From: Mesobaculum littorinae | Lineage (GTDB): Bacteria; Pseudomonadota; Alphaproteobacteria; Rhodobacterales; Rhodobacteraceae | Assembly (NCBI RefSeq): GCF_004011175.1 | Contig: NZ_RQXX01000001.1 | Location: forward strand, 124,001 to 188,000 | Direction: 5' to 3' | Length of the DNA stretch: 64,000 nucleotides | Part shown: piece by piece, positions 28,097 to 39,075 of the stretch | Layout of the letters: the number at the start of each line of letters is the position of its first letter | Position numbering within the stretch: the stretch's first letter is position 1 | Notes under the pieces: generated by a model | Seen by the model: only the letters and a program-made list of their open reading frames with translations | Database searches by the model: none | What the model was told of the DNA's origin: nothing | Translations under genes and position numbers: made by a program

Positions 28097-29368
28097 CTAG
28101 TTCAGGTAGGGGACGGGATCGACGCTGTCGAAGCCTTCGCGGATCTCGAAATGCAGGACCGAGGGTGTCTGCGCCCGCACCTTGGCGATCTCCTGCCCGC
28201 GCTTGACGGTATCGTCCTTGTTCACGGCCAGCTTGTCGACGCCGGAATAGACCGTCAGCAGGTTGTCCTCGTGCCGCAAGACCAGGATCGGAACGCCCTC
28301 GGTATCGCGGGTGATTGCGGCGACGCGCCCGCCGTCCGCGGCCCGGACCGAGGTTCCGGCCGGGGCGGCGATGTCGATGCCGTCGTTCTTGCCTTTCTGG
28401 AAGGCGCGGATGATCTTGCCCTGCACCGGGTAGCTCATCCGGGCGTCCGAGGCTGTGCTGGCCTCCTGCGACATGGCGGGCGAGGCGGGCGTTTCCTTGA
28501 CCGGGGCGCTCTGCGCCTCTTCGGGCTCGGGCAGCGGGGCCGAGGCCGAGGGCGGGGTCGGCGTGGGGCTGCCCTCGCCGGGGCGCGAGGTCTTTTCGGG
28601 GTCGGGCTGCGGCGTCGTGCCGGGCTCGGCCACCGGGATCAGCAGCCACGCGCCTTCGCGCACCGACATGTCGGGGCCGAGACCGTTCCAGTCGGCCAGC
28701 GCCTTGGCCGGCACGTTGTACTTCCGCGCGATCGAGTAGGCGGTTTCGCCGTGCTCCACCCGGTGCCGCTGCGGATCGCCGTCCGAGCGCGCCGGTGCAG
28801 AGGTCTGGCCAGAGGGTTGCGCAGCGGGGGTGGCCTGCGGCGTGCGCTGCGGTGCACTGGGGCCGGCGCGGTCGATCGCATTGCCGGCCAGCGTCGACAC
28901 GTCGACCTGAGGGGTGGGCCGTCCGGCGGTGCCGCCGGGGGCGGCCTGCGGCCCCGGCGCGGGGGCGGGCGCCGCGGCAACGCGGGTGCCCTGCGGCTCG
29001 GCCACGCGGCTGGGCAGCGCGACGATCTCGCCATGTTTCAGCTCTGCCCCGATCGGCAGTCCGTTGTAGTTCGCAAGCTCGACCGCGGGCAGGCCGACGC
29101 GACCGGCCACGTCGGCCACGGTATCGCCGTCGCGCGCCACGGCGACCTGATAGTCCGAGTAGGAGAGCACGCCGCGCGCATCCGGCGTAGGCCGGGCGCG
29201 GTAGACGCCGTAGACCGCCTGCGAGGTGTCGAGAGGCCCGGCCCCGAGGTTGTTCCGGAGGTCGAAATCGAACCCCTGTTCGTCGCAACCCGCAAGGGTG
29301 AGGGCCGCTGCCCCGCCCAGTAGGGTTCCGCGCCAGGCCCTGACCGGCCGTTTCGCTGTTCGTGCCAT
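28097..29368 (-). CDS. NlpD-like lipoprotein with LysM and degenerate M23 domain
   Basis: The 423-residue lipoprotein has a lipobox TLAGC after a 28-residue signal. Two LysM-type repeats follow (about residues 68-118 and 218-262), separated by Pro/Ala-rich linkers, and then an M23 peptidase fold (about 310-423). The first M23 metal ligand (usually H in GxHxGxD) is replaced in KGKNDGIDIA, and the later HxH motif reads LHFEIR, so zinc binding is unlikely. That matches NlpD/EnvC-type activators of cell-wall amidases at the division site rather than an active peptidase. It lies downstream of pcm and surE on the same strand, the usual alphaproteobacterial order. Confidence 0.88.
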   Translation of the reverse strand: MARTAKRPVRAWRGTLLGGAAALTLAGCDEQGFDFDLRNNLGAGPLDTSQAVYGVYRARPTPDARGVLSYSDYQVAVARDGDTVADVAGRVGLPAVELANYNGLPIGAELKHGEIVALPSRVAEPQGTRVAAAPAPAPGPQAAPGGTAGRPTPQVDVSTLAGNAIDRAGPSAPQRTPQATPAAQPSGQTSAPARSDGDPQRHRVEHGETAYSIARKYNVPAKALADWNGLGPDMSVREGAWLLIPVAEPGTTPQPDPEKTSRPGEGSPTPTPPSASAPLPEPEEAQSAPVKETPASPAMSQEASTASDARMSYPVQGKIIRAFQKGKNDGIDIAAPAGTSVRAADGGRVAAITRDTEGVPILVLRHEDNLLTVYSGVDKLAVNKDDTVKRGQEIAKVRAQTPSVLHFEIREGFDSVDPVPYLN

Positions 29369-29453
29369 CCTGCTCGTCCTTCGCTTGCCGGGCGACCTCT
29401 GGCGGGTCGGCTCCTGCGATGTCCAGCGCGCCCCGGGCGTCCGCCCGCGAAGG

Positions 29454-30095
29454 TCAGTCGTCCCCAAGCCCCTCGACAAGGGGGACGAACCGGACCGGAC
29501 GCAGTTCTTCGTAATCGAAACCGTCCTCGTGGCGGACGACCTTGATCAGGCGCTGCACCGTGTCGGACTGGCCGACAGGCAGCACCATGATACCGCCAAC
29601 CCGAAGCTCGGCCAAGAGGGGGCCAGGCGGGTCTTCGGCGGCGGCGGTGACAAGAATGCGATCGAACGGCGCCTGGTCGGGCAGCCCGCGGCTGCCGTCG
29701 GCCGTCATCGCGATGACGTTGGCGAGGCCCAGATCGCGGAACACCTGTTCGGCCGCGCGCACCAGGCGCCGGTGTCGGTCAACGGTATAGACCCTCCGGG
29801 CCAGCTGGCTGAGGATCGCCGCCTGATAGCCCGAGCCTGTCCCGATCTCGAGCACCTTGTCACGCGGGCGCACGTCCAGCGCCTGCGTCATCAGACCCAC
29901 GACCGAGGGTTGCGAGATGGTCTGGCCGCAGGCGATGGGCAGCGGCATATCCTCGTAGGCACGCTCGGCGAAGAGACCGCGGACAAAGGCGCCGCGGTCG
30001 ATCTTCTCCATTGCCTGAAGCACCCGGGCATCGGTGACCCCGCGCGACCGAAGGGCGAAGACGAACTGCATAGTGCGTTCGGCCTCGCTGCTCAT
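29454..30095 (-). CDS. pcm: protein-L-isoaspartate O-methyltransferase
   Basis: The 213-residue SAM-dependent enzyme methylates isoaspartyl residues of damaged proteins to start their repair. The substrate loop [18 protein letters not shown] (about residues 56-73) and the SAM motif [20 protein letters not shown] (about 81-100) are characteristic. Start overlaps the surE stop by four bases. Length is normal. Confidence 0.95.
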   Translation of the reverse strand: MSSEAERTMQFVFALRSRGVTDARVLQAMEKIDRGAFVRGLFAERAYEDMPLPIACGQTISQPSVVGLMTQALDVRPRDKVLEIGTGSGYQAAILSQLARRVYTVDRHRRLVRAAEQVFRDLGLANVIAMTADGSRGLPDQAPFDRILVTAAAEDPPGPLLAELRVGGIMVLPVGQSDTVQRLIKVVRHEDGFDYEELRPVRFVPLVEGLGDD

Positions 30096-30874
30096 CCCAG
30101 CCGGTCCTTCAGGTCGGCGACCAGGTCATGCGCCGTGAGGTCCGCGCGCATCGGCGTGACCGAGGTGTAGCCCGAAAGGTTCGCCGCCACGTCCGAGCCT
30201 TCCGGCCCGGGCTGGTCCTGGCGCCCGCCCTTGATCCACAGGAACTTCCGCCCCGAGGGGGAATAATGCGGCTCGACCCCGAAGACCGAGTTTTCGCGCC
30301 AGCCCTGGTGGGTGACGGCGAGCCCCCTGACCTCGGCCGCCGGGACGGGCGGGAAATTGACGTTGTAGAACAGCCGGTAGCCGCCTTCGTCCCAGATCCC
30401 GTGGTCCAGCAGCTTGCGCACCACATCGGCGCCATGGGCGGCGGCGGCTTCGAACAGGTTGTCGAGGCCCGCGTTGCGCGGCCCGATATACTGGCTGAGC
30501 GCGATCGAGCGGATGCCCTGCAGCGCCCCCTCCATCGCGCCGCCGACAGTGCCGGAATAGAGCGTGTTCTCGCCCGCGTTGTTGCCGCGGTTGACCCCCG
30601 ACAGGACAAGGTCGGGCAGCTGCGGCATCACGTCGTGCAGACCCGCCAGGACGCAATCGGCCGGCGCGCCCTCGGCCGCGACGCGGCGGGGGCCCAACTC
30701 GGCGATCATCATCGGGTGGGTATAGCTGATCTTGTGCGCCACGCCCGATTGTTCGAACGCGGGCGCGACAGTCCAGACTTCGCCCGTCGGGCCGGCCACC
30801 GCCTCGGCGATGGCTTCGAGCACCTTGAGGCCCGGGGCGTTGATGCCGTCGTCGTTGGTGATGAGAATGCGCAT
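30092..30874 (-). CDS. surE: 5'-nucleotidase SurE
   Basis: The 260-residue metal-dependent nucleotidase/exopolyphosphatase starts [20 protein letters not shown], with the metal-binding DD at residues 8-9. A further metal/phosphate site is in [20 protein letters not shown] near residues 93-112. It is coupled to pcm. serS and tatABC, which I remember as upstream neighbours in many Rhodobacterales, are not present here. The upstream gap contains a perfect inverted repeat at 30915-30939. Confidence 0.95.
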   Translation of the reverse strand: MRILITNDDGINAPGLKVLEAIAEAVAGPTGEVWTVAPAFEQSGVAHKISYTHPMMIAELGPRRVAAEGAPADCVLAGLHDVMPQLPDLVLSGVNRGNNAGENTLYSGTVGGAMEGALQGIRSIALSQYIGPRNAGLDNLFEAAAAHGADVVRKLLDHGIWDEGGYRLFYNVNFPPVPAAEVRGLAVTHQGWRENSVFGVEPHYSPSGRKFLWIKGGRQDQPGPEGSDVAANLSGYTSVTPMRADLTAHDLVADLKDRLG

Positions 30875-30914
30875 GGAAACCTGCTCTTTGTTTCTGAATA
30901 GGCGAGCCCCGGGC

Positions 30915-30939
30915 GCGCGGCAAGCGGGGTTTGCCGCGC
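30915..30939. repeat. inverted repeat upstream of surE
   Basis: Perfect 9-bp arms GCGCGGCAA and TTGCCGCGC flank a 7-base loop about 40 bp upstream of the surE start. There is no T-tract on either strand, so it may be an old terminator or an operator. Confidence 0.5.
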
Positions 30940-31062
30940 CTGCGGCGTCGTGTTGTCATGCCGCCGCGCCCCGGAACCCGGTACCCCCGGCCGAGGGGGG
31001 GCACAAACCGTGCGGGTATGCGGCTTGGCCCGTAGCTGAACGGTGGCCCCAGGCCCCCGCGG

Positions 31063-31716
31063 TCAGCCCGTCAGACCGGCCAGCAGGCGGCGCGCTTCGT
31101 CCGCGGGGGCGGCGAGCGGGGCGCGATCCTCGCCCGGGTAGAACCGCGCGCGGACGGCCGTGGGCATCGGGCGCGGCGACAGGATGCGCACGCGGGGGCC
31201 GGTGCGCGCGGTCTCGGCCGCCCAGGACCGGGCCAACGCGATCTGCGCGCCCTTGGTGGTGCCGTAGCTGCCGAAGAATTTTTCGCCCGCGCCGGCATCC
31301 TCGAAGAACAGGGCCTGCCCGTCGGCACCCAGTAACGGTGCCATCATCCGGATCAGCATTGCCGTGGTGTCGAGGTTCAGCGACACGGATTTCGACCAGT
31401 CCTTGGGGTCGATATGGTTCGCCGGGGTCAGCGGCGCGGCATGGATCGCGGTGTGCGCCCAGATCGCGGCATGGCCCCAGCGGTCGTAGGCCGAGCGGCA
31501 CAGATGCGCCATCGCGGCCTCGTCCGCCACGTCCATGGGCGCCAGCGTCGCGCTGCCGCCCGCGGCCTTGATACGGTCGTCCAGTTCCTCGAGCCCGCCG
31601 GTCGTGCGCGCGACGGCGAGGACATGGTGATCACGGGCAAGCTCGAGCGCGAGGGCCGCGCCGAGCCCGCGCGAGGCGCCTGTGACGATGGCGAGCGGAC
31701 GGGTGCTTTCGGTCAT
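31063..31716 (-). CDS. short-chain dehydrogenase/reductase
   Basis: The 217-residue SDR has the NAD(P)-binding motif IVTGASRGLGAALALELARD (about residues 9-28) and the catalytic tyrosine/lysine in SYGTTKGAQIALARSW. The segment before, FFEDAGAG, occupies the place of the usual catalytic serine, which is not obvious, so activity is uncertain. The substrate is unknown. The ATG at 31716 gives MTESTRPLA; a much longer frame upstream is a shadow. It is separated by 155 bp from a divergent transglycosylase gene. Confidence 0.88.
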   Translation of the reverse strand: MTESTRPLAIVTGASRGLGAALALELARDHHVLAVARTTGGLEELDDRIKAAGGSATLAPMDVADEAAMAHLCRSAYDRWGHAAIWAHTAIHAAPLTPANHIDPKDWSKSVSLNLDTTAMLIRMMAPLLGADGQALFFEDAGAGEKFFGSYGTTKGAQIALARSWAAETARTGPRVRILSPRPMPTAVRARFYPGEDRAPLAAPADEARRLLAGLTG

Positions 31717-31871
31717 GCGGCGGTCTTTGGGCCGCAACCGCGCCGAGGTCAAGCCGCCGACAGGCGCCGGGCCGCCGATGCGGCGCAGCGCCGCGGGCAA
31801 AAGGTTTTGCCGTGGCGCCGGCGCGCGGCTAATCTCGGCGCCGGGAACAGCCATTTCCGGGGACGGACAGG

Positions 31872-32336
31872 ATGCAGCATTGGACACGTCGCGCGGCGCT
31901 CGGGGGCGCGCTGGCCGCGTTGGCCGCCTGTGGCAGCAGGCAGGACGAGGTGACGCGCCACGCGCCGCTCGCCCCCGGGGCAACCCCCCGGATGCGGGTG
32001 CTGGTCGACAAGTGGGCGACGGAGTGGAACGTGCCTCCGGCGCTGGTTCACCGCGTCGTCCAGCGCGAAAGCAGCTACAACCCGGCGGCGCGCAACGGGC
32101 CCTATTACGGGCTGATGCAGATCCATCCCACGACCGCGCGCACCATGGGCTACAGCGGCCCGCCCGAGGGGCTGCTGGATGCCGAAACCAACCTGCGCTA
32201 CGCGGTGAAATACCTGCGCGGCGCGTGGATGGTTTCGGACGGCGACTATGACGAGGCCGTGGGCTGGTATTCCCGCGGGTATTACTACGAGGCCAAGCGC
32301 CGCGGGCTGCTGCGGGAAACCGGCCTTCGCTCCTGA
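31872..32336 (+). CDS. lipoprotein with soluble lytic transglycosylase (SLT) domain
   Basis: The 154-residue lipoprotein has an N-terminal signal and lipobox ALAAC, followed by a compact SLT domain. The catalytic glutamate is in VVQRESSYNPAA, and the motif YYGLMQIHPTTARTMGY follows, with AVGWYSRGYYY near the C-terminus. It cleaves peptidoglycan glycan strands at the inner face of the outer membrane. Small single-domain members like this are common in the order. Downstream, 255 bp separate it from the convergent aminotransferase gene. Confidence 0.9.
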   Translation: MQHWTRRAALGGALAALAACGSRQDEVTRHAPLAPGATPRMRVLVDKWATEWNVPPALVHRVVQRESSYNPAARNGPYYGLMQIHPTTARTMGYSGPPEGLLDAETNLRYAVKYLRGAWMVSDGDYDEAVGWYSRGYYYEAKRRGLLRETGLRS

Positions 32337-32591
32337 CCCCGCGCCGCTTTGGGCCGCGGCAGGCAAGCCGCGCGGGGCACCGGACCCGCAACGCCTTGGG
32401 GCTGATGCCTCGCGGCCCCCTTGGACTGCACTCTCTTGGCGGCAATCTCCTAGGGTGACGGGCGGGGGCCACGCGTCGTGCGCGCTGTCCGGGATCGGGC
32501 AGGGCGCCCTGGCGGCTGACCCCGCATGGACCACAGCGCGGCAGGACTGACGCTGCCCGCCACTGGGCGGCAGGAACTGCAGGACGGCGCG

Positions 32592-33770
32592 CTATCGCGC
32601 GCGCGACAGCTCGGCGGCAAAGTCCAGCAGGGTGGCGAGGGCGTCCCGCAGCGCCGCATCCTCCAGCGTCAGGGCGATACGCACATGGCCCGCGGCGGCG
32701 TCTCCGAACCCCTCTCCGGGCATCACCGCGATCAGGTGGCGGTCGAGCAGGGCCTCGGCAAAGCCGGTGCCGCCGAGGCCGGTGTCCCGGATGTCCAGCA
32801 TCAGGTACATCGCGCCCTGCGCCGGAACCGCCCGGACGACCTTCTGCCCGGCGATCAGGCTCAGCGCCAGGTCCCGGCGGCGGCGATAGGGGGCGGCGTT
32901 TCTCTCCTCGGCGTCGGGGCCCTGCAACAAGGCGAAAAGCCCCGCCTCCTGGATGTATCCGGGCACGCCGTAGGTGGTGGTGACGGCCAGGTCGGCCATG
33001 CGCGCGATTGCCTCGGGCGGGGCGATGAGCCAACCCAGGCGACTGCCTGTCATCGCATGGCTTTTCGACAGGGAGCCGATCACCATGGTGCGCTCGGCCA
33101 TGCCGGGCAGGGCGCGGGGGGACAGGTGATCGCCCGTCCAGACCTGGGTGTCGTAGACCTCGTCCGAGATCACCCAGAGATCGTGGTCGCGGGCCACCTG
33201 CGCGATCCCGTCCAGCGTGTCGCGGGAATAGACGGCGCCGGTGGGGTTGTTGGGCGTGTTGATCAGCAGCGACCGTGCGCCCTGCGCCACCGCGGCAAGA
33301 TCGGCCGCCTGCGGTTGGAACCCATGCTCGGGCCGCGTCGCCACGGCGCGGGGGTGGGCGGCGCTCGCGCGGATGGTGGTGGGGTAGGTGGCATAGTAGG
33401 GATCGCAGATCAGGGCGGTATCGCCCGGATCGGTGACAGCCTGGTGCGCCGCGAAGAGGGCGGCCTGCCCGCCGGGGGTCACCAGCACGTTGTCGCGCGT
33501 GGTGGGCACGCCGGTGCGCGCCTCGACCCGGGCGGCGATGGCGTCGCGCAGCGGCGCGATGCCGGGGATCGCGGCATAGCCGGTGTGCCCGGCCATGGCG
33601 GCGCGGTGCATCTCCTGCAGGATCGCGGGGGCGGTGCGGCTGTCGGGTTCGCCGATGGTCAGCTCGACCACCGGCTGGCCCGCGTCCTTCAGCTGGCGGG
33701 CGCGGATGAACAGCCCCCACGCATCCGATCCGCCGCCCAAGATCCCCTCGATCCGCGATGACAGCCGCAT
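32592..33770 (-). CDS. PLP-dependent class I/II aminotransferase
   Basis: The 392-residue fold-type I aminotransferase has the PLP-binding lysine in the motif SLSKSHAMTGSRLGWLIAPP (about residues 231-250), the conserved NTPNNPTG and the aspartate in ISDEVYDTQ. Overall similarity is to aspartate/arginine:pyruvate-type transaminases; the exact substrate is uncertain. The start at 33770 (MRLSSRIEGILG) is chosen over an extension to 34004 that would run into the gltA region. It follows gltA on the same strand with a hairpin in the gap. Confidence 0.9.
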   Translation of the reverse strand: MRLSSRIEGILGGGSDAWGLFIRARQLKDAGQPVVELTIGEPDSRTAPAILQEMHRAAMAGHTGYAAIPGIAPLRDAIAARVEARTGVPTTRDNVLVTPGGQAALFAAHQAVTDPGDTALICDPYYATYPTTIRASAAHPRAVATRPEHGFQPQAADLAAVAQGARSLLINTPNNPTGAVYSRDTLDGIAQVARDHDLWVISDEVYDTQVWTGDHLSPRALPGMAERTMVIGSLSKSHAMTGSRLGWLIAPPEAIARMADLAVTTTYGVPGYIQEAGLFALLQGPDAEERNAAPYRRRRDLALSLIAGQKVVRAVPAQGAMYLMLDIRDTGLGGTGFAEALLDRHLIAVMPGEGFGDAAAGHVRIALTLEDAALRDALATLLDFAAELSRAR

Positions 33771-33808
33771 GGCCGCGCCCCCTTTATGTGCCTTGCATGG
33801 AACGAAAC

Positions 33809-33832
33809 CGGCCGCCCCGGTAGGGGCGGCCG
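33809..33832 (-). terminator. hairpin between gltA and the aminotransferase gene
   Basis: Perfect 10-bp arms (CGGCCGCCCC / GGGGCGGCCG) flank a 4-base loop, followed on the minus strand by GGTTTCGTT, a weak T-rich tail. It lies about 70 bases past the gltA stop and could end its transcript. Confidence 0.6.
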
Positions 33833-33901
33833 CAGGTGCCGGGCGACCCGGCGGGACCCTCAAGCCGCGGGCGGGCACGGTGCCTGCCTGCGACGAAAGG
33901 C

Positions 33902-35197
33902 TCAGCGGTTCTCGACGTCGACGTAGTCGCGCGAGGTCGAGCCCTGGTACAGCTGACGCGGGCGGCCGATCTTCAGCTGCGGATCCGAGATCTGCTCTTT
34001 CCACTGCGAAATCCAGCCCACGGTCCGCGCCACGGCGAAGATCGGCGTGAACATCGACTGTGGGAAGCCCATCGCGTCGAGGATGATGCCCGAGTAGAAA
34101 TCGACGTTCGGGAACAGCTTCTTGTCACGGAAATAGTCGTCTTCCAGCGCGATGCGCTCCAGCTCCTTGGCGGTCTGCAGCGTCGGGTTGTTCTCGATCC
34201 CAAGAAGGTCGAGCACCTCGTCCGCGGACTGCTTCATCACCGTCGCGCGGGGGTCGTGGTTCTTGTAGACCCGGTGGCCGAAGCCCATCAGGCGGAAGGG
34301 ATCGTTCTTGTCCTTGGCCCTTGCGATGTACTCCGGAATGCGATCGGGCGTGCCGATTTCGCGCAGCATCTCGAGACAGGCCTGGTTGGCGCCGCCGTGG
34401 GCAGGGCCCCAGAGGCAGGCGATGCCGGCGGCGATGCAGGCAAAGGGATTGGCGCCCGAGGACGAGGCCAGCCGCACCGTCGAGGTCGAGGCGTTCTGCT
34501 CGTGGTCCGCGTGCAGGGTGAAGATCCGGTCCATCGCGCGGCTCAGGATCGGGTTGACCACGAATTCCTCGGCCGGGACGCTGAAGCACATCCGCAGGAA
34601 GTTCGAGGCGTAGTCCAGATCGTTGCGCGGATAGACGAAGGGCTGGCCGACGGAATACTTGTAGGCCATCGCGGCGATCGTCGGCATCTTGGCGATCAGC
34701 CGGATCGACGCGACCTCGCGCTGCCACGGATCGGCGATGTCGGTGCTGTCGTGGTAGAAGGCCGACATGGCGCCGACCACACCCACCATCACGGCCATCG
34801 GGTGCGCATCGCGGCGGAACCCACGGAAGAAGTTCTGCATCTGCTCGTGGATCATCGTGTGCTGCGTCACGCGATGTTCGAAATCCTCAAGCTGCTCGGC
34901 GGTCGGAAGATCGCCGTAAAGCAGCAGGTAGCAGACTTCGAGGAAATGCGATTTCTCGGCCAGTTGCTCGATCGGGTAGCCGCGGTGCAGCAGCTCGCCC
35001 TTGTTGCCGTCGATGAAGGTGATCGTCGAGTCGCAGGAGGCGGTCGAGGTGAAGCCCGGATCGTAGGTAAAGACGCCGCCTTCGGAGTAGAGTTTGCGGA
35101 TGTCGATCACGTCGGGCCCGGCAGTGGGCGAGTGCATCGGCAGCTCGACGGTCTTGTCGCCGAAGGTCAGTGTTGCGGTCTTCTGGCTGTCAGCCAT
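33902..35197 (-). CDS. gltA: citrate synthase
   Basis: The 431-residue type I enzyme condenses acetyl-CoA with oxaloacetate at the head of the TCA cycle. Catalytic regions are [15 protein letters not shown] (about residues 265-279) and [15 protein letters not shown] (about 305-319), with an aspartate in the C-terminal part ([13 protein letters not shown]). The start at 35197 ([10 protein letters not shown]) has GGAAGGGA upstream; a start five codons earlier is less likely. It lies downstream of gltX on the same strand, 82 bp away. Confidence 0.97.
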   Translation of the reverse strand: MADSQKTATLTFGDKTVELPMHSPTAGPDVIDIRKLYSEGGVFTYDPGFTSTASCDSTITFIDGNKGELLHRGYPIEQLAEKSHFLEVCYLLLYGDLPTAEQLEDFEHRVTQHTMIHEQMQNFFRGFRRDAHPMAVMVGVVGAMSAFYHDSTDIADPWQREVASIRLIAKMPTIAAMAYKYSVGQPFVYPRNDLDYASNFLRMCFSVPAEEFVVNPILSRAMDRIFTLHADHEQNASTSTVRLASSSGANPFACIAAGIACLWGPAHGGANQACLEMLREIGTPDRIPEYIARAKDKNDPFRLMGFGHRVYKNHDPRATVMKQSADEVLDLLGIENNPTLQTAKELERIALEDDYFRDKKLFPNVDFYSGIILDAMGFPQSMFTPIFAVARTVGWISQWKEQISDPQLKIGRPRQLYQGSTSRDYVDVENR

Positions 35198-35279
35198 GGC
35201 AGTCCCTTCCATGTCGTTCCGGCCGGGATGTCCCGGCGAACCATTAGTCAGGCAAGGCGCAAGACGTGGCGCCCAGCAA

Positions 35280-36710
35280 TCAAGCCGCAGCGTCGTTCAG
35301 CCGGGCAATCGTTTCGTCCCGGCCGAGGACGAGCATCATATCGAATACGCTGGGAGTGGCGGTGCGACCGGCAAGTGCGGCCCGCAGCGGCTGCGCAACC
35401 TTGCCCAGTCCGACCCCGCGCTCTTCTGCGACGGCGGCCGCGATCCCCTCCAGTCGATCACGCTCCCAGCTAGCATTTTGCAGGTGCGGCGTCAAATCTG
35501 CCAGAAGCGATTTGGCGTCCGAAGTCAGCGCCTTGGCGGCCTTTTCGTCGATCTCAAGGGGCCGGCTTGCGAGGATAAAGTGAGCCTGATCAATGAGATC
35601 CGGCAGGATCTTCGCGCGCGACTTCAGGTGCGGCATTGCTGTACCGACCTGTTCAACTTGGGTCGGGGTCAGCGGCGTGCGGTCGGTTTCGTCAAGAAAG
35701 CCGATCAGCTCTTGCAGCAGTGCGTCATCGTCCATCGACTGGATGTGCTGGCCCGAGATGTGACCCAGTTTCTTGAAATCCAGACGGGCCGGGGCGCGGC
35801 CGATGCCGGAGAGGTCGAACCACTCCTGCGCCTGCGCGTCGGTGAACACCTCGTCGTCGCCGTGGCTCCAGCCCAGCCGCGCCAGATAGTTGCGCATCGC
35901 GACGGCCGGATAGCCCATGTCGCGATACTCCTCGACCCCGAGGGCGCCGTGCCGTTTCGACAGCTTCTTGCCGTCCTCGCCGTGGATCAGCGGGATATGG
36001 GCGAAGACCGGAACCGGCCAGTCCATCGCGTCATAGACCAGCCGCTGACGCGCCGCGTTGTTCAGGTGGTCGTCGCCGCGGATCACGTGGGTGACGCACA
36101 TGTCGTGATCATCGACCACCACCGCCAGCATGTAGGTGGGCGTGCCGTCCGACCGCAGCACGATCATGTCGTCCAGCTGATCGTTGCGGACGGTGACGCG
36201 GCCCTGCACGGCATCCTCGGTGACCGTCTCGCCGTCGCGGGGCGCCTTGACGCGGATGGCGTAGGGCGCATCGGGGTGGGTCGCGGGGTCGGCGTCGCGC
36301 CAGGGGCTTTCGAACAGGGTGGAACGTCCCTCGGCCTTCGCGGCCTCGCGGAAGGCGGCGATCTCGTCCTGCGTGGAAAAACACTTGTAGGCCGCGCCGC
36401 GTCGCAGCATTTCCTGCGCGACCTCGGCGTGGCGCTCGGCGCCGGCGGCCTGGCTTACCGCCTCGCCGTCCCAGTCCAGCCCCAGCCAGCGCAGCCCGGC
36501 AAAGATCGCCTCGGTCGCTTCGGGGGTCGAGCGGGCGCGGTCGGTATCCTCGATCCGCAGAAGGAACTTGCCGCCACGGCCCCGCGCGTAAAGCCAGTTG
36601 AACAGCGCTGTGCGCGCCCCCCCGATATGCAGGAACCCCGTCGGCGAGGGGGCAAAACGGGTGACGACCTCGCCGTCGGAGGGCGGTGTCGCGGACGCGG
36701 GGGTGCTCAT
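35280..36710 (-). CDS. gltX: glutamyl-tRNA synthetase
   Basis: The 476-residue class I synthetase has the HIGH-type motif in [20 protein letters not shown] (about residues 20-39) and the KMSKS-type motif in [10 protein letters not shown]. The C-terminal anticodon-binding domain is about 330-470. Many Alphaproteobacteria have two gltX copies, of which one can serve in glutaminyl-tRNA synthesis via GatCAB; which one this is cannot be told here. Start at 36710 ([11 protein letters not shown]). Divergent with comEC across 78 bp. Confidence 0.95.
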   Translation of the reverse strand: MSTPASATPPSDGEVVTRFAPSPTGFLHIGGARTALFNWLYARGRGGKFLLRIEDTDRARSTPEATEAIFAGLRWLGLDWDGEAVSQAAGAERHAEVAQEMLRRGAAYKCFSTQDEIAAFREAAKAEGRSTLFESPWRDADPATHPDAPYAIRVKAPRDGETVTEDAVQGRVTVRNDQLDDMIVLRSDGTPTYMLAVVVDDHDMCVTHVIRGDDHLNNAARQRLVYDAMDWPVPVFAHIPLIHGEDGKKLSKRHGALGVEEYRDMGYPAVAMRNYLARLGWSHGDDEVFTDAQAQEWFDLSGIGRAPARLDFKKLGHISGQHIQSMDDDALLQELIGFLDETDRTPLTPTQVEQVGTAMPHLKSRAKILPDLIDQAHFILASRPLEIDEKAAKALTSDAKSLLADLTPHLQNASWERDRLEGIAAAVAEERGVGLGKVAQPLRAALAGRTATPSVFDMMLVLGRDETIARLNDAAA

Positions 36711-36788
36711 AAAGGGCTTAACCTTTTGGAAACCATAAGGGAGAATTCTTTGGCCGTGATCTAGCTTCTCAGGGGGAGAAGGACAAGT

Positions 36789-38948
36789 GTGCGGCCCGTC
36801 GCGGCGATCCTCCCGGCGATTGTTCCGGTGATCCTTCAGAGGATCTCCACGGGGATCTTCGCGACGGTCGACCGGCAGCGCGGGCATCTTTTTCCGTGGC
36901 TCCCGGTCTTTCTGGGCGTCGGGATCGGCGTGTATTTCGTGCTGCCTGTCGAGCCGTCGCGCGCCGAGTGGGGGATGCTTGGCGCCGGGTGCCTGGCCTG
37001 CCTGGTCCGGCTGGGGCGCCAGCCCGCCGCCCGCCCGCTGACGCTGGCTCTGGCGATGGCGCTGGCAGGTGCGCTTCTGGCGGGCGCGCGGACGCAGATC
37101 GTGGCGGCGCCGGTGCTTGGGTTTCGCTACTACGGTGCGGTCGAGGGGCGCGTCGCCGCGGTCGACAGGTCGTCGAGCGATGCGGTGAGGCTGACGCTGG
37201 ACCGCGTTCGGTTGGACGACGTGCCCCCCGGGCGCACGCCGAGGCGGGTGCGCATCTCGCTGCACGACGCCGACGTCTGGCGCCCGGCCGAAGCGGGGGC
37301 AGTGGCCGAGCGTGTTGCCGAGGCCGCGGCGCGGGCGCCGCCGGGCGCGCCCGATCCGTTCGAGATCCTGCCCGGCGCCCGGGTGATGACGACGGCGCAC
37401 CTGTCGCCGCCCGGCGGCCCGGTCGAACCTGGTGGCTTTGATTTTCGCCGCCATGCCTGGTTTCTGGGGCTCGGCGCTGTCGGGTATACCCGCGTCCCCG
37501 TTCTGCGTGCCGGGGCGCCCGACGACGCGTACCTTGTTGCGCGGGCACGGATGCGCCTGTCGGCGGCGGTGCGCGCCGCGCTTCCCGGGCCACGCGGTGC
37601 CGTGGCGGCGGCGATCACGACCGGCGATCGATCGGCCATTCCGGCCGGGGTGCTCGCGGACCTTCGGGCGGCGAACCTCGCCCACCTGCTGGCAATTTCG
37701 GGGCTGCACATGGGGTTGCTGACCGGCTTCGTCTTCGGCGTCCTGCGGCTGGGCCTGGCCTGCAGCCCGAGGCTGGCCCTGACGGCGCCGATCCGGGCCT
37801 GGGCCGCGGCCGGCGGGCTGGCCGCGGGGGCTGTCTACCTCGGTCTGTCAGGCGGCAACGTCGCGACCGAGAGGGCGTTTGTCATGGCGGCGGTTCTGTT
37901 CGGCGCGATGATCCTGGGGCGCCGGGGGTTGACGCTTCGGGCGGTCGCGGTGGCGGCGCTCATCGTGCTGATCCTTCGTCCCGAAAGCCTGACGGGCCCG
38001 GGGTTCCAGATGTCCTTTGCCGCGACCGTGGCCCTGGTGGCCGCCTTTGCCGCGCTGCGCGGCCAGGCATGGGCCGGGGGGGCGCGCTGGCGTCGCTGGA
38101 TCCTTGGCCTGGTGATGTCGTCGGCGGTGGCGGGGGCTGCGACGGCTCCCGTGGGCGCCGCGCATTTCAACCAGATCGCGCATTACGGCCTGATCGCGAA
38201 CCTCCTGTCAGTGCCGGTGATGGCGGCGCTGGTCATGCCAGCCGCGGTGCTGGCGGCCGTCCTGGTCCCCGTCGGCCTTGAGGATATTGGGCTGCACCTG
38301 ATGGGCGTCGGTCTGGGCTGGATCCTGCAGGTGGCCGAGAGCGTGGCCGCCCGGGACGGCGCGCTCAGCCACGTGTGGCGGCCGGGGCCCGCCGTCCTGC
38401 CGCTCATGGCGATCGGGGGGGTATGGCTCTGCCTCTGGGTCGGGTGGGGGCGTCTCGCCGGGCTTGTGCCGATGGGGATTGCCTGCATCCTCTGGGCAGG
38501 TTCGTCCCGGCCCGACCTTCTGGTGTCCGAGCGCGGGGGCCTGGTCGGGGTTCGGACCAAGGCCGGGCTGGCCCTGTCGAAACCGCAGGGCGAGGGTTTC
38601 GTGGCCCGCGTCTGGCTCGAGAACGACGGCGATCCCGTCCCGCAGGAGCTTGCCGCGGCACGCCCTGGCTTCGACGGCCCCCGCGGGACGGCACGGGTCA
38701 GCCTGGGCGCCGTTGATGCCGTGCACCTGACCGGACGCGGTGCCGCGGACCGGGTGGCGGACGCCTGCGAAACAGCCGAGATCGTGATCCTGTCGGTCGA
38801 GGCCGAGGACCGGCCCGAGGGGTGCGACCTGATCGATGCGAAAGTTTTGCAGCACCGGGGTGCCATGGCGATCTATGTCGACGCGGGAAAGCTGCGCCGG
38901 GTCTGGGCCGCGGAGCGCGCCGGAGCCCGGCCATGGAGCGCGCGGTAA
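36789..38948 (+). CDS. comEC: ComEC/Rec2-family membrane protein
   Basis: The 719-residue polytopic membrane protein starts at a GTG with GGGGGAGAAGGA upstream. N-terminal helices (about 35-95) precede a periplasmic OB-like domain beginning near [16 protein letters not shown] (115-210). The Competence domain follows, with [20 protein letters not shown] near residues 299-318 and about eight more helices. The C-terminal region (about 570-719) lacks the metallo-beta-lactamase domain of the Bacillus protein, as usual in Alphaproteobacteria. It forms the channel for single-stranded DNA in competence, and in Rhodobacter it is needed for uptake of GTA-delivered DNA. It is convergent with lexA. Confidence 0.93.
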   Translation: MRPVAAILPAIVPVILQRISTGIFATVDRQRGHLFPWLPVFLGVGIGVYFVLPVEPSRAEWGMLGAGCLACLVRLGRQPAARPLTLALAMALAGALLAGARTQIVAAPVLGFRYYGAVEGRVAAVDRSSSDAVRLTLDRVRLDDVPPGRTPRRVRISLHDADVWRPAEAGAVAERVAEAAARAPPGAPDPFEILPGARVMTTAHLSPPGGPVEPGGFDFRRHAWFLGLGAVGYTRVPVLRAGAPDDAYLVARARMRLSAAVRAALPGPRGAVAAAITTGDRSAIPAGVLADLRAANLAHLLAISGLHMGLLTGFVFGVLRLGLACSPRLALTAPIRAWAAAGGLAAGAVYLGLSGGNVATERAFVMAAVLFGAMILGRRGLTLRAVAVAALIVLILRPESLTGPGFQMSFAATVALVAAFAALRGQAWAGGARWRRWILGLVMSSAVAGAATAPVGAAHFNQIAHYGLIANLLSVPVMAALVMPAAVLAAVLVPVGLEDIGLHLMGVGLGWILQVAESVAARDGALSHVWRPGPAVLPLMAIGGVWLCLWVGWGRLAGLVPMGIACILWAGSSRPDLLVSERGGLVGVRTKAGLALSKPQGEGFVARVWLENDGDPVPQELAAARPGFDGPRGTARVSLGAVDAVHLTGRGAADRVADACETAEIVILSVEAEDRPEGCDLIDAKVLQHRGAMAIYVDAGKLRRVWAAERAGARPWSAR

Positions 38949-39075
38949 GGGGCAGGGTGTGTCCCGCTGTTCGGACGATCCGCCGCCCCACCAAGGACAG
39001 GGCGGCGCTGGCTGACCCTCGCGCCCCCAATTTCCATCTCCGCCGCGCGCAGGTGACGCTGTGCAGGCCGCGAGG

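Noticed and set aside
28097-29479. Active M23 endopeptidase
   Set aside because: Metal-binding residues are replaced; NlpD-like activator is the better call.
31063-33720. An 885-codon frame on the minus strand covering the SDR and the region of the transglycosylase and aminotransferase
   Set aside because: Only its last 217 codons match a known family (SDR); the rest is out of frame with the aminotransferase and antisense to the transglycosylase.
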